The notes beneath the pieces were generated by a model that saw nothing but the letters and a program-made list of their open reading frames with translations, did no database searches and was not told where the DNA came from. 64,000 nucleotides of DNA from Paracoccaceae bacterium (GTDB lineage: Bacteria > Pseudomonadota > Alphaproteobacteria > Rhodobacterales > Rhodobacteraceae): contig JAKITO010000006.1 in assembly GCA_021648025.1 (NCBI GenBank), positions 54,562 through 118,561 of the forward strand, written 5' to 3'. Shown here one piece after another: positions 17,979-28,457 of the stretch; position 1 is the first letter of the stretch, and each line of letters opens with the position of its first letter. Position numbers and translations under genes: made by a program.

Positions 17979-18632
17979 ATGATTCGTTACCTGATCGTTA
18001 CCGCGATCCTGCTGGGCGGCGCTGCGCCGATTGCAGGCAATGCGCAATCGGCGCAGGCCGACACACCGACGTTGGTTCAACCGGACAAAGCCAAAACCAA
18101 AGGCAGGTTTGTCAAGGCAGTGCTGGCCAAGGTTGGCATCATACCCAAACCGCCCGTCAAGGTCAGTTTCAACCGCGCCTGGATTGATGCCCAGCCCGAG
18201 GCGAAAGGTGACGAACAATGGAGTTGCCTGTCCGAAGCCTTGTATTTCGAGGCGCGCGGCGAAACCGTCAAAGGTCAGTTTGCCGTCGCCGAAGTGATCA
18301 TGAACCGGGTAAAAAGCAGCCGCTTTCCCGAAACCCTGTGCGGGGTTGTCAACCAGGGGACGGCGTCGGGGCGCAAATACCAGTGTCAGTTCACTTACAA
18401 TTGCGACGGCTATAAAAACGTTGTCGCCGAGCGTCAGGCGTTTGAGCGGGTGTCAAAAGTGGCGCGCGCCATCATTGACCAGGCCGAGGGAACGGGTTCA
18501 CTGACCGGTGGGGCGACGCACTATCATACCACAGCCGTCAGGCCGGCGTGGTCACGGACCTATAAACAAACGGCGCGCATTGGCGTGCATCTGTTTTATC
18601 GCCACAACTACCGAACCGCCAAAAACGATTGA
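17979..18632 (+). CDS. Exported cell wall hydrolase (SleB/Hydrolase_2 family)
   Basis: This 217-residue protein has a signal peptide (cleavage near residue 27) and a C-terminal SleB-like hydrolase domain. Typical stretches are CLSEALYFEARGE with the catalytic glutamate, FAVAEVIMNRVKSSRFP, CQFTYNCDG and GATHYHTTAVRPAWSR. Such enzymes cut the glycan strand of peptidoglycan. GGGGA lies 5 bases before ATG 17979. The roughly 195 bases upstream are AT-rich and look like a promoter region; I see no gene there. Confidence 0.85.
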   Translation: MIRYLIVTAILLGGAAPIAGNAQSAQADTPTLVQPDKAKTKGRFVKAVLAKVGIIPKPPVKVSFNRAWIDAQPEAKGDEQWSCLSEALYFEARGETVKGQFAVAEVIMNRVKSSRFPETLCGVVNQGTASGRKYQCQFTYNCDGYKNVVAERQAFERVSKVARAIIDQAEGTGSLTGGATHYHTTAVRPAWSRTYKQTARIGVHLFYRHNYRTAKND

Positions 18633-18784
18633 TCCTGAAGCATTTGCCAGGTTTGGCTGGCTTTCCGGTAAGTGCCCTGCCGCCTTTATGCCGTTTTGAT
18701 GCGCTGATATGGCGCTGTCACCCCTATTCTATTGCCTAACATTACTGCTATTTCCTCTGACAAACCCTGCACAAGGATTGCCCG

Positions 18785-19714
18785 ATGACATCTGATATTC
18801 ACCTTGCGTTTGCCCACCCGTCTGAACGGGCCGAGGCCATGTCGGTGGGCACCCCGCTGGACCGGATATCGGTACGTGATCATGTGGTCGAGGTGGATAT
18901 CGGCGCGTTTCAGATCGAACGCGGAACCACCCAAAGGGTGCGTTTCAACGTGGTGGTCGAGGTGCAGCCTCTGAGCGGTGCTGTTGATGACGATGTGGAC
19001 CGTATCCTGAGTTATGATCTGGTCACCGAGGCGATTGGCGATGCTTTGGGCGAAGACCGCCTGAACCTGCTGGAAACCGTGGCCGAACGGGTGGCAACGC
19101 GCATATTGATCCAACCACAAGCGGCGCGGGTGTTTGTTCGCATCGAAAAGCTGGACCGGGGGCCGGGCGATCTGGGCGTTGAAATTGTGCGTGGGCGGGA
19201 TGATCAGACCGAGGCCGCGCACGAGGCACAATTGCACCCCCGGGTGATGTACCTGTCCAATGCGGCCATTGCGTCGGATAACCTGACCGGGTGGATTGAC
19301 CAGATGCAGGCGCGGATGCGCCCTTTGGTTTGTTGCGTCGGCCCGCCCGACGGTGTTGCGCCGCAATCCGGGCAGATGATGACCCAACGCCGGATCGACC
19401 TGTTGGCGATTGAACAGAACGCCTGGGTACTGGCCGCGCGCGATGGGCGCTGTGTGGTGGTGGCCACGCGAACCGAACTGGACTGGGCGATGAAGAACGG
19501 CCAGATATCTGTCTGGGCTCCGTCCAAGATCGTGTTGGATGTGCTGGATGGCCCGTCTGTCCCGCCCAACAATGCGGTGGCGTTGGCGGCCTGGTTCGCC
19601 GCCGGATCTGGCGCCGATGAAATGTTGGTGATCGGTGCGGATATGGCCCCGGATATGGCAACAGACGGGCCGGTGCCGATGCGTGCCGTTTCGGTGACGC
19701 AGGCGCAATTGTGA
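18785..19714 (+). CDS. folB: Dihydroneopterin aldolase FolB with C-terminal extension
   Basis: FolB converts dihydroneopterin to 6-hydroxymethyl-dihydropterin in folate synthesis. Residues of about 25-140 match the family (DRISVRDHVVEVDIGAFQ, ILSYDLVTEAI, NLLETVAERVATRIL, VFVRIEKLDRGP). Usual members have about 120 residues; this one has 309, with an extra C-terminal region of about 170 residues that I cannot name. That region is not folK. It overlaps folP by GTGA, so the two are translationally coupled. Confidence 0.85.
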   Translation: MTSDIHLAFAHPSERAEAMSVGTPLDRISVRDHVVEVDIGAFQIERGTTQRVRFNVVVEVQPLSGAVDDDVDRILSYDLVTEAIGDALGEDRLNLLETVAERVATRILIQPQAARVFVRIEKLDRGPGDLGVEIVRGRDDQTEAAHEAQLHPRVMYLSNAAIASDNLTGWIDQMQARMRPLVCCVGPPDGVAPQSGQMMTQRRIDLLAIEQNAWVLAARDGRCVVVATRTELDWAMKNGQISVWAPSKIVLDVLDGPSVPPNNAVALAAWFAAGSGADEMLVIGADMAPDMATDGPVPMRAVSVTQAQL

Positions 19715-20709
19715 TCTATTACCGGGTGTTGGTGCAGCAGGGTGCCCGCCGCCCCCAAGGCGCGCAGGTGCTGGCCGGTGGCGACCTTTGGTTCACCCAC
19801 GCCGAAGCAATGGCGCGCGCCACCCCGGCGCAGATTGTTGCCGCCACCGACATTCCAGACCCCGTGCTGACCCGTCTGAGCGCCCCCCGCGCGGCGGTGG
19901 CCGGGCTGGACCTGAGCGCACCCCGCATCATGGGCATCCTCAACGTCACCCCCGACAGTTTTTCCGACGGCGCCCAATACACCGCGCCACGGGCGGCACA
20001 AAAGGCCGCGTTGGATATGGTGCAAAACGGCGCGGACATCATTGATATCGGAGGGGAATCCACCCGACCCGGGGCTGATTTCATTCCCGAACTGCGGGAA
20101 ATTTCCCGCACCGAACCGGTGATTGCGGCCCTGCGGGCGCAATCAGATGTGGCAATCTCGATCGACACCCGCAAAGCAGGCGTGGCCAAGGCGGCGTTGG
20201 GTGCTGGTGCCAATCTGGTCAATGATGTTTCGGGGCTTACCTTTGACGACGCCATGGTCGGGCTGTGTGCCCGCCAAAACGCACCGGTCTGTGTGATGCA
20301 CGCACAGGGCGATCCGACGACGATGCAGGTGGCACCCCACTATGACAATGTGCTGCTGGATGTGTATGATTTCCTGTCCACCCGGATTGACGCACTGGAG
20401 CAGGCGGGAATTGATCGCTCTGAAATTCTGGTTGATCCCGGCATCGGCTTTGGCAAGTCGGTCGCGCATAACCTGATGCTTTTGCGTAATATCTCGCTTT
20501 TTCATGGGCTTGGGTGTGGCCTTTTGCTGGGGGCTTCGCGCAAGCGGTTTATCGGCACCATTGGCCACGCCCCGCGCAGCGATGCCCGTTTCCCCGGATC
20601 AATCGCCATAGGGCTTGCGGCCCTGGCCCAAGGTGTGCAAATCCTTCGGGTACATGATGTGGCTGAGACCGCACAGGCAATCAGGCTGTGGCAGGCGGTA
20701 AAGGGGTGA
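19711..20709 (+). CDS. folP: Dihydropteroate synthase FolP
   Basis: FolP joins hydroxymethyl-dihydropterin pyrophosphate with p-aminobenzoate; it is the sulfonamide target. The barrel starts at about residue 70 with the signature [13 protein letters not shown], then [43 protein letters not shown] and GASRKRFIG. About 65 extra residues precede the barrel. The start is GTG 19711, overlapping the folB stop. The order folB-folP-glmM is usual in this bacterial group. Confidence 0.95.
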   Translation: MIYYRVLVQQGARRPQGAQVLAGGDLWFTHAEAMARATPAQIVAATDIPDPVLTRLSAPRAAVAGLDLSAPRIMGILNVTPDSFSDGAQYTAPRAAQKAALDMVQNGADIIDIGGESTRPGADFIPELREISRTEPVIAALRAQSDVAISIDTRKAGVAKAALGAGANLVNDVSGLTFDDAMVGLCARQNAPVCVMHAQGDPTTMQVAPHYDNVLLDVYDFLSTRIDALEQAGIDRSEILVDPGIGFGKSVAHNLMLLRNISLFHGLGCGLLLGASRKRFIGTIGHAPRSDARFPGSIAIGLAALAQGVQILRVHDVAETAQAIRLWQAVKG

Positions 20710-20711
20710 AG

Positions 20712-22058
20712 ATGCGCAAATTATTTGGAACCGACGGGGTGCGTGGCCGCGCCAACATAGCCCCGATGACGGCGGAAACGGCGTTGCGCATCGGCGCCGC
20801 CGTTGGCCAGTATTTCCGCCGCGAAGCGGGGGGCGTGCACCGGGTGGTGATCGGCAAGGATACCCGCCTTTCGGGGTATATGTTTGAACATGCGCTGACT
20901 GCGGGGCTGACCTCGACTGGCATGAATGTGCTGTTGATGGGTCCGGTGCCAACCCCGGCGGTGGGGCTGATGACCAGCTCGATGCGGGCGGATTTGGGCG
21001 TGATGATTTCGGCCAGTCACAACCCGGCGCAGGACAATGGCATCAAGTTCTTTGGCCCTGACGGGTTCAAGCTTTCGGACCAGGTCGAGGCCGAGATCGA
21101 AGCACTGATCGAAAATGGCGCCGATCTGGCCCCGGCTGACAAAATCGGCAGCGCCACGCGGATTGATGACGCAAGGTTCCGTTACGGCGAGCGGGTCAAG
21201 GCGTCCCTGCCGCGGGATTGTTCGTTGAATGGGCTGAAGGTGGTGATTGACTGCGCCAATGGCGCGGCCTGGAGCACGGCACCGCAGGTGCTGTGGGAAT
21301 TGGGCGCCGAGGTGGTGCCGGTTGGCACCAACCCGGACGGTCACAACATCAACCGCGATTGCGGGTCCACCCATCCGGCGACGGCGGCCGAGGCGGTGGT
21401 GGCGCATGGGGCGGATGTGGGCATCTGTCTGGATGGCGACGCGGACCGGGTGATTATCATCGACGAAAATGGCCAGATCGGCGATGGCGATCAGTTGATG
21501 GCGCTTTTGGCGGCGCGCTGGGCGGCAGAGGGCACCCTGAAGGGCGCGGCACTGGTGGCCACGGTGATGTCCAACCTGGGCCTGGAACGGTTTCTGGAGG
21601 GCAAGGGTTTGCGGCTGGAACGTACCCAGGTGGGCGACCGTTATGTGGTTGAACGGATGCGCGCGGGCGGGTTCAACCTGGGCGGTGAACAATCTGGCCA
21701 TATCGTGATGTCTGACCATGCAACCACCGGTGACGGGTTGATGGCGGGCCTGCATTTCCTGGCGGAAATGCTGCGCTCTGGCCAACCGGCCAGCGCGTTG
21801 GTAAGGCAATTTGAACCGGTGCCGCAACTGCTGGAAAACGTCCGTTACACAGCCGGTCAGACGCCGCTTGAAATTGGATCGGTCAAAGCGGCCATCGCCG
21901 AGGCCGAAGCGGCCCTTGCCGCCAATGGCCGCCTTTTGATCCGTAAATCCGGAACCGAGCCGCTGATTCGGGTGATGGGCGAAAGCGAAGATGCGGACCT
22001 GCTGGAAGGGGCCGTGAACTCGGTCGTTGCGGCGGTGAAAACTGCGGTTTCTGCCTGA
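20712..22058 (+). CDS. glmM: Phosphoglucosamine mutase GlmM
   Basis: GlmM converts glucosamine-6-phosphate to glucosamine-1-phosphate for UDP-GlcNAc and hence peptidoglycan and LPS. The 448-residue protein begins [11 protein letters not shown]. The phosphoserine loop reads [18 protein letters not shown], the metal loop DGDADRV, the sugar loop GGEQSGHI and the phosphate-binding loop [12 protein letters not shown]. It starts two bases after the folP stop, so the genes form one operon. Confidence 0.97.
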   Translation: MRKLFGTDGVRGRANIAPMTAETALRIGAAVGQYFRREAGGVHRVVIGKDTRLSGYMFEHALTAGLTSTGMNVLLMGPVPTPAVGLMTSSMRADLGVMISASHNPAQDNGIKFFGPDGFKLSDQVEAEIEALIENGADLAPADKIGSATRIDDARFRYGERVKASLPRDCSLNGLKVVIDCANGAAWSTAPQVLWELGAEVVPVGTNPDGHNINRDCGSTHPATAAEAVVAHGADVGICLDGDADRVIIIDENGQIGDGDQLMALLAARWAAEGTLKGAALVATVMSNLGLERFLEGKGLRLERTQVGDRYVVERMRAGGFNLGGEQSGHIVMSDHATTGDGLMAGLHFLAEMLRSGQPASALVRQFEPVPQLLENVRYTAGQTPLEIGSVKAAIAEAEAALAANGRLLIRKSGTEPLIRVMGESEDADLLEGAVNSVVAAVKTAVSA

Positions 22059-22126
22059 CCGATTGCCCACATATGGATCATTGACAGGTTGGCCGACGGG
22101 CGTTCACATCGCCCCGAAGCTGGCTG

Positions 22127-23223
<1,097 letters not shown>

Positions 23224-23227
<4 letters not shown>

Positions 23228-24498
23228 GTCCAGTTCCCCCGGTTGATCACCCGTGTCAGATCAATCACCTGCGCCATTCCGGCAAACTGCGCGGCGTTAA
23301 CCACCAGTTGCCGCCCCAGTTCCAGGCTTCGCGCCTCGCAGGTGGCGCGGCTGTCTTCATCTGCGATATCTTCAAAATCGGCATTATGCGCCAGCCCAAG
23401 GATGCGGCGGTGCATCTCGACTCCGGCAAAGCCAAGGGCGTCAACCCAGATCATATGTAATCGCTGCCCCAGTGCCTGTTCGGCGGCCAGATCATGCCCC
23501 TGATCCTCGTACAGCGTCTTTTGGTACAGGATGCCGGTGCGTTCGGTCCGCCAAAGCTGTGAAAACTCGGCGCAGAAACTGGCCCAAACCGTGTCAACCA
23601 CCCCCAGAATCCATTCCTGAAAATCGGCCCGATCGCCGGATTTAACCTCGTGACCCGGCTGAGAAAAATACGCCATGAGGAAGTTTGAAAGCATCATGCC
23701 CACATCAAATCCAATCGGGCCATAGGTAACAAATTCCGGGTCGATCACCTTGGTTTCATCGCCTGTCACCATGATCGACCCGGTGTGCAGGTCACCGTGC
23801 AACATGGTTTCAGCGTTGTTGCAAAACTTGGCCTTTAGATGCTGAACTCCAACCTTAAGATCAATATCTCCGCGCAGACGCGCGACGATACTGTCCAGTT
23901 GCGGGCTGTTGTGCTGGTTCATTCCGGCGTCAAAGTAGGGGTCGGAAAACACAAGGTTTTCGGTGATGTCGCACAGCTCGGCATTGTCCGCAAAAAGCGC
24001 CAGGTCTGCTTTTCGGGTAGAGGTGTCCATTGACAGGTCCGAGCCGCGAAATAACGTGCGCGCCGCAAACAACCCCATTTCATGCGCCATGGTTTCATTG
24101 CGCTTGCCAGCAATCAGAAAATTGCGCAAAATCACGTGTGGTGCGAAAAACTGCATCACGATCAGCGCCTGAACTTCGTCGAAATGGTAAATCTCGGGCA
24201 CCATCCCCGGTGCGCGCGCCATCTGCCGGGTCAGTGCGTGATATTCAAAAAACGCGCGTTTCAGCGGCAAGGGCCAGCTATCGCCCACCAGCCGCACATA
24301 AGGCAGCGCCTGTTTGACAATCACCGCGCCCTTTGGGCTTTTGACGATAAACACCAGGTTAAGGTTGCCGTCGCCCACCTCATCCGCGCTCCAGGCATTG
24401 GGATTATTGCCCAAATGATCCGTGATTGCATTGATTTCACCCAGCCGTGGCGCAATTGTGTCAACCGTCAACGGCTGATAGCTGTTACTTTGTGTCAT
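23224..24498 (-). CDS. mtnK: S-methyl-5-thioribose kinase MtnK
   Basis: MtnK phosphorylates methylthioribose in methionine salvage, just before the MtnA step. The 424-residue kinase of the aminoglycoside phosphotransferase fold has [22 protein letters not shown] as its nucleotide-binding part, the catalytic loop [12 protein letters not shown] and the metal motif [18 protein letters not shown] 24498 is preferred over a start 19 codons upstream, because the longer N-terminus is encoded by a 15-bp tandem duplication (24511-24540) and is not typical of the family. Confidence 0.95.
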
Positions 24499-24594
24499 CC
24501 CGAAACCTTTCCCCGTTTGCCTTGGCCCCGTTTGCCTTGGCCTGCAGCCAGTCAAGGCCCGCGCTTATGCCCAGCATTGTGATATTATCATCAT

Positions 24595-24614
24595 TTGTCA
24601 ATGGTGACTGACAA
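24595..24614. promoter_or_regulatory. TTGTCA-N8-TGACAA dyad in the mtnK / aroE-like divergent promoter
   Basis: A 6-bp inverted repeat with 8-base spacer lies in the AT-rich part of the 178-base region between two divergent genes. On the plus strand TTGATATAATAAAGG follows at once, so the dyad overlaps probable promoter elements of the AroE-like gene. It is a plausible operator for both directions. The binding factor is unknown. Confidence 0.4.
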
Positions 24615-24676
24615 TTGATATAATAAAGGATATAAACCGTTAACCCTATCACCGGGTTTTGTAGGGACGTTTGATT

Positions 24677-25534
24677 ATGACAGATAGAACGCGTGTCGCA
24701 TTGGTGGGGCAGGGCATTTCGGCCTCGTTGACCCCGGCCATGCACATGACCGAGGCCCGTGCGCTTGGGTTTGACTATGCCTATGGGGTGATTGACACCG
24801 GCACTTTGGCCCACGCGGGCCGCACCCTTGGCGAAATTGTCGCAACTGCACAGCTCGAAGGCATGGCCGGGCTGAACATCACTTATCCCCACAAGATCGC
24901 CGTGCTTGGGCACATGGACCAGCTTTCCGACGATGCGCGCCGGTTGGGCGCGGTGAATACAGTGGTTTTTCGTGGCGCCCGCAAGGTCGGTCATAACACT
25001 GATTTTTCCGGCTTTCATGCGGCATTCAAACAGGACCTGCCGGGCGCGCCATTGGACCGGGTGCTGTTGCTGGGGGCGGGGGGGGCAGGTGTGGCGGTTG
25101 GATTCGCGCTTTTGTCGGTCGGTGTCAAACGGCTGATGTTGTTTGACCAACGGCGGGCACAGTCCGAGGCCCTGGCCAGAAAGTTGCAATCAGAATTTCC
25201 TGACCGGGAAATCCGGCAGGTCGAAACCTTCAGCCCGCGGATCATGTCGGGTGTAAGCGGCGTGGTCAATGCGACGCCGATGGGTATGGACAAATATCCC
25301 GGCTCTGCCTTGCCGTTGGCGTTGCTGCATGGCGACCTGTGGGTCAGCGATATCGTCTATTTCCCATTGGAAACGGCCCTGCTGGCCCAGGCCCGCGCGC
25401 TTGGTTGCCGGATCATGCCGGGATCGGCGATGGCCGTTTGGCAGGCAGTGCATGCGTTTGAATTATTTACCGGAACGCCCGCGGACCCGGCCAGAATGGG
25501 CCGGATATTTGCGCCACCGCCAGGACAGGTTTAG
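24677..25534 (+). CDS. Shikimate dehydrogenase-like oxidoreductase (AroE family)
   Basis: This 285-residue enzyme has the two-domain layout of the shikimate/quinate dehydrogenase family. The substrate domain shows SASLTPAMHM, the catalytic lysine in NITYPHK and the aspartate in GHNTDFSGF. The NAD(P) domain has LLLGAGGAGVAVGFALL and an acidic residue after the second strand (LFDQRRAQSE), which may favour NAD. The C-terminus has NATPMGM and the Gln-containing motif AVWQAVHAFELF. It lies away from other shikimate genes and next to mtnKA, so it may be a quinate/shikimate catabolic or other paralogue rather than housekeeping aroE. It meets the next gene tail to tail with a 4-base overlap. Confidence 0.8.
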   Translation: MTDRTRVALVGQGISASLTPAMHMTEARALGFDYAYGVIDTGTLAHAGRTLGEIVATAQLEGMAGLNITYPHKIAVLGHMDQLSDDARRLGAVNTVVFRGARKVGHNTDFSGFHAAFKQDLPGAPLDRVLLLGAGGAGVAVGFALLSVGVKRLMLFDQRRAQSEALARKLQSEFPDREIRQVETFSPRIMSGVSGVVNATPMGMDKYPGSALPLALLHGDLWVSDIVYFPLETALLAQARALGCRIMPGSAMAVWQAVHAFELFTGTPADPARMGRIFAPPPGQV

Positions 25535-27033
25535 GCGGTTTCCGCCTTGGGTATTTCTGGCGTCATTATCTTAGCAACAACCGGGTCACCTTTGGCTTCG
25601 GTCAGCGCCAGCTTGCCGGAAGGATCGGCATAGCTGTCATTCAGGTTCTGAATGTGGGTCGCCACCGTATCGCGCACCAGGCGCAGCCTTTTGGCGGCGC
25701 GATTGCCCCAACCCGCAGGTTCAGCGCGGAAAATCGACTGGAAAATTCCGGCACTTTTCAGGAACGCCTGTTTCAGGTTCAGGTCAACCTGACCATAGGC
25801 CTCGCTCAAAGGGGCAGCAATGCGTTTGGCGACAAACCCGCGCATCCACAGATGGAACGTCACCAGCAAAATCATAGCGGCAATTGCACCGGCCGCTGCA
25901 TCCAGCGGGTTGGCGCCGATCCATGCCGCCGAGAACACCTCGGCCGGGGGCGTCCAGCCCAGCCAGACCGACAATCCGCCAAGCACCACCACCAATAGGG
26001 CAAGCGCCGCCCCGTCACCAATCAGCACCCCACGCCGCCAGCGTGCCTTGGCGTCGCGCAATTGCGGCAGCACATCATGCTCCAGCTCATTGGCGACGGT
26101 TTCCAAAACGCTGACGATGCGGTAATTGCGCTGCAATTCCACCTCGTCCATGCGCGCGTGGATCTTGCCCAGATCGATGTCGCGTTTGGCGCGGAACCGT
26201 TCGCGCAATGCGGCGTCTTCGATCGGGGCGGCGGCCTCTTCGTTGTAGATGGTATAGAACTGACCCGCCGTAAGGCCGGCCTGGGCGATGGCGCGTTGCC
26301 AGGCGCCGACCACCTCTTCCGGGTTATCTTCGCGGGCGGCGGTGTCTATCTGGTTGAGGATATACATGAATTTTGACGCATCCGTACGGTTCACCGTATG
26401 GGCCACCAGATGTTCAAGCGTATCCTGCATCGCCCCCGGTTCCGGGTGGCGGGCATCAAAGAACACCAGCACAAGGTCAGACAGATCAATGATGTGGTCG
26501 GTGATGCGCAGGGTTGACCGGCGTTGATCGTCGGCATCAAAGCCGGGCGAATCGATGATGATCTTGTTGCGGATCGCGTCCCGGTTGGTGGTGCGCAATT
26601 GCAGATAACTCTCGATATGTTTGCCTTCGCCGCGCGCCACTTTTTCGATTTCACGGCTGATGCGAAAGAACGGAAACCGCGGGTCAGCATCAAGTGCGGA
26701 CCCCGGCAGCGTCTGATTGCCGGCAGCACCGGATGACCGATGGCAGATTACCGTGAACTTGTCGTCCACCGCCTGGTTGCCGGTGCTTTGCAGCCGGTCA
26801 CCCACATAAGAGTTGATGAAGGTGGATTTGCCCGAAGAAAACGTGCCCAGTATGGAAATCAGCGGCCACCAGGAAATTCGCGACGCCAGTGAGGTATCGC
26901 GGTCCAGCAGGCCGATTTTGTAAAGCAGTTGATCAAACCGGTAATACGTGGGCAGAACCTCCAGAAGGGCCGGGTTTTCGGCCTTGAGATGGCTTTCCAG
27001 ACGTTCAAGCCGGTTGGTCAGAAAATGGCTCAT
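25531..27033 (-). CDS. Dynamin-like GTPase with two membrane segments
   Basis: This 500-residue protein begins with a dynamin/EHD-type GTPase domain. The P-loop is GTFSSGKST (residues 63-71), switch II is DSPGFD and the G4 motif is NQID. Two hydrophobic segments follow at about 337-362 and 376-396, and the C-terminal part is helical. The layout resembles bacterial membrane-anchored dynamin-like proteins that reshape or fuse membranes. It is the last gene of the same-strand cluster that starts with the RND genes, 36 bases after the TPR-like gene. Its role there is unknown; membrane remodelling at the export site is my inference. Confidence 0.75.
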   Translation of the reverse strand: MSHFLTNRLERLESHLKAENPALLEVLPTYYRFDQLLYKIGLLDRDTSLASRISWWPLISILGTFSSGKSTFINSYVGDRLQSTGNQAVDDKFTVICHRSSGAAGNQTLPGSALDADPRFPFFRISREIEKVARGEGKHIESYLQLRTTNRDAIRNKIIIDSPGFDADDQRRSTLRITDHIIDLSDLVLVFFDARHPEPGAMQDTLEHLVAHTVNRTDASKFMYILNQIDTAAREDNPEEVVGAWQRAIAQAGLTAGQFYTIYNEEAAAPIEDAALRERFRAKRDIDLGKIHARMDEVELQRNYRIVSVLETVANELEHDVLPQLRDAKARWRRGVLIGDGAALALLVVVLGGLSVWLGWTPPAEVFSAAWIGANPLDAAAGAIAAMILLVTFHLWMRGFVAKRIAAPLSEAYGQVDLNLKQAFLKSAGIFQSIFRAEPAGWGNRAAKRLRLVRDTVATHIQNLNDSYADPSGKLALTEAKGDPVVAKIMTPEIPKAETA

Positions 27034-27069
27034 GATCTTTGATATCCAATACCTGTTGCGGTGGTGATC

Positions 27070-27765
27070 TTAGTTGTTGGCCAGGGCGCGCAGGGTTGCG
27101 GCCTTTTGCGGGGCGATGTTTTGCAGAACGGCGATGATCGCCTGAACCTGCTGCCTCTGACCTTGTTGAACCAACAATCTGCCGGTCGTAAGGTAGGCAT
27201 CCGCCGCCGCGTCAAACTGGCGCTGGGCGAACAGGATATTGCCAAATTCCCCGTTCACATCCGGGTCATTGGGGGCGGCTTTGGCCAGGGCGCCATACAG
27301 TGCGCGCGCGCCGTCCAGATCACCCTGCCAATAGGCCTGACGCGCCGCATTCAGGCGGGTTTTAATGTCGTCAGATGCGGGGCTTTCGGCGGTTTCTTCT
27401 GCCGTTGACCGGGCAGGAGCAACCGGGGCAGGAGCGGCCTCAGGTGTACTGGCCTTAGGTATGCTGGCCTTAGGTATGCTGGCCTCAGCCTCGGAAACGG
27501 CGACGGGCATCTGAATCACCGGCAAACTGGCAGCGACAGTTTGTGGCGCCGGGTCAGCGACAGGCAAGGTTTGAGCGGTCTGACCGGGTTGCTGCTGGGG
27601 TTCCGGTTCGGTTGTCTCGACGTGCACTTCGGGCGCTGTTTCGGATGCGGGCCAGCCAAAGGTGGCGTTGGAAAGCTGGGTCAGTGCATCGCGTTGGAAA
27701 AATGCCACCACGGCGATGATGACAAGGGCATAGATGGTAAGCAGGCGGATGAATGGCATGATCAT
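27070..27765 (-). CDS. Membrane-anchored TPR-like protein
   Basis: This 231-residue protein has an N-terminal membrane anchor (LLTIYALVIIAVVAFF). A Pro/Ala/Glu-rich linker follows with a short tandem repeat (PKASIPKASTPEA). The C-terminal helical domain of about 100 residues resembles TPR/tetratricopeptide repeats (ARQAYWQGDLDGARALYGAL, DPDVNGEFGNILFAQRQFDA). Such domains usually hold protein complexes together. An AAAGGA site supports ATG 27765. It lies between the ParA-like and dynamin-like genes on the same strand and is probably co-transcribed with both. Confidence 0.65.
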   Translation of the reverse strand: MIMPFIRLLTIYALVIIAVVAFFQRDALTQLSNATFGWPASETAPEVHVETTEPEPQQQPGQTAQTLPVADPAPQTVAASLPVIQMPVAVSEAEASIPKASIPKASTPEAAPAPVAPARSTAEETAESPASDDIKTRLNAARQAYWQGDLDGARALYGALAKAAPNDPDVNGEFGNILFAQRQFDAAADAYLTTGRLLVQQGQRQQVQAIIAVLQNIAPQKAATLRALANN

Positions 27766-27821
27766 CTTTGTATTCCTTTAAGGCGCAAATGCAATTTCTT
27801 CGTCCCGGCGCATGCGGGGCA

Positions 27822-28436
27822 TCAAATGTAGATGGCGCGGGCCAAAGCATCAAGCTCGGCGGCGGCCTTGCTGTTTGGTTCCAGTTCGAACACGGCAAGC
27901 CCTTCGGAAAACGACCGCCGGAACGCCAGCCGCTGCACCAGTTTCTGGGGCAGGGCAGTCAGGATTTCCAGGGATTCCAGCGCCTCAAGGGTTTCGGCGT
28001 TTTCGCGTGAACGCGGATGCGGGTCGGCGCGGTTGATAAAGGCATGCACCGGCGGGATACTGGTCTTGGTATGTTCCGACTGGATGATTTCCAGAAAATG
28101 CTGAGTGGCCCAGATATCGGCCTGTGACGGGGTTACGGGGATGACAATATGGTCAGCCATGCGGATCGCCGCACGCAGGGATTTCATGTCCGAGGTGCCG
28201 ACATCAATCAACCAGTCGCCTTTCGCCTTACCCTTTGGGGGCAGCTTGTGAACCACTTTCAGGTGTGGGCCGACGTCGTCTTCGTCGCGGATGGTGGCGA
28301 CGTCGGTAAGGGTGCGCTGTGGGTCAAGATCGCAAACGGTGACATCAAGGCCTTGCGCCATGCGCCAGGCGGCCATGTTGAAAACGACGGTGCTTTTACC
28401 GGTGCCGCCTTTGAAGTTGGCAAAAAGTGTCAGCAT
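27822..28436 (-). CDS. ParA/MinD-family ATPase
   Basis: This 204-residue ATPase has the deviant Walker A motif KGGTGKST (residues 9-16), the switch I region CDLDPQRTLTDV and Walker B as DWLIDVGTSD. Members position cargo such as plasmids, chemoreceptor arrays, carboxysomes or secretion machines. No ParB or centromere-like repeat is nearby, and the gene sits inside the RND / secreted-protein cluster. A protein cargo is therefore more likely than DNA. An AAGGA site precedes ATG 28436. Confidence 0.8.
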   Translation of the reverse strand: MLTLFANFKGGTGKSTVVFNMAAWRMAQGLDVTVCDLDPQRTLTDVATIRDEDDVGPHLKVVHKLPPKGKAKGDWLIDVGTSDMKSLRAAIRMADHIVIPVTPSQADIWATQHFLEIIQSEHTKTSIPPVHAFINRADPHPRSRENAETLEALESLEILTALPQKLVQRLAFRRSFSEGLAVFELEPNSKAAAELDALARAIYI

Positions 28437-28457
28437 GGGGCGGGTCCTTGTGATGGA

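Noticed and set aside
20721..22070. Open frame of 449 codons on the minus strand opposite glmM
   Set aside because: It is the antisense image of glmM, with no known motifs and His/Gln-rich composition.
27822..28436. Plasmid partition locus (ParA) suggesting an integrated plasmid
   Set aside because: There is no ParB gene, no iteron or parS-like repeat set, and no replication gene. The gene lies within a chromosomal same-strand cluster.
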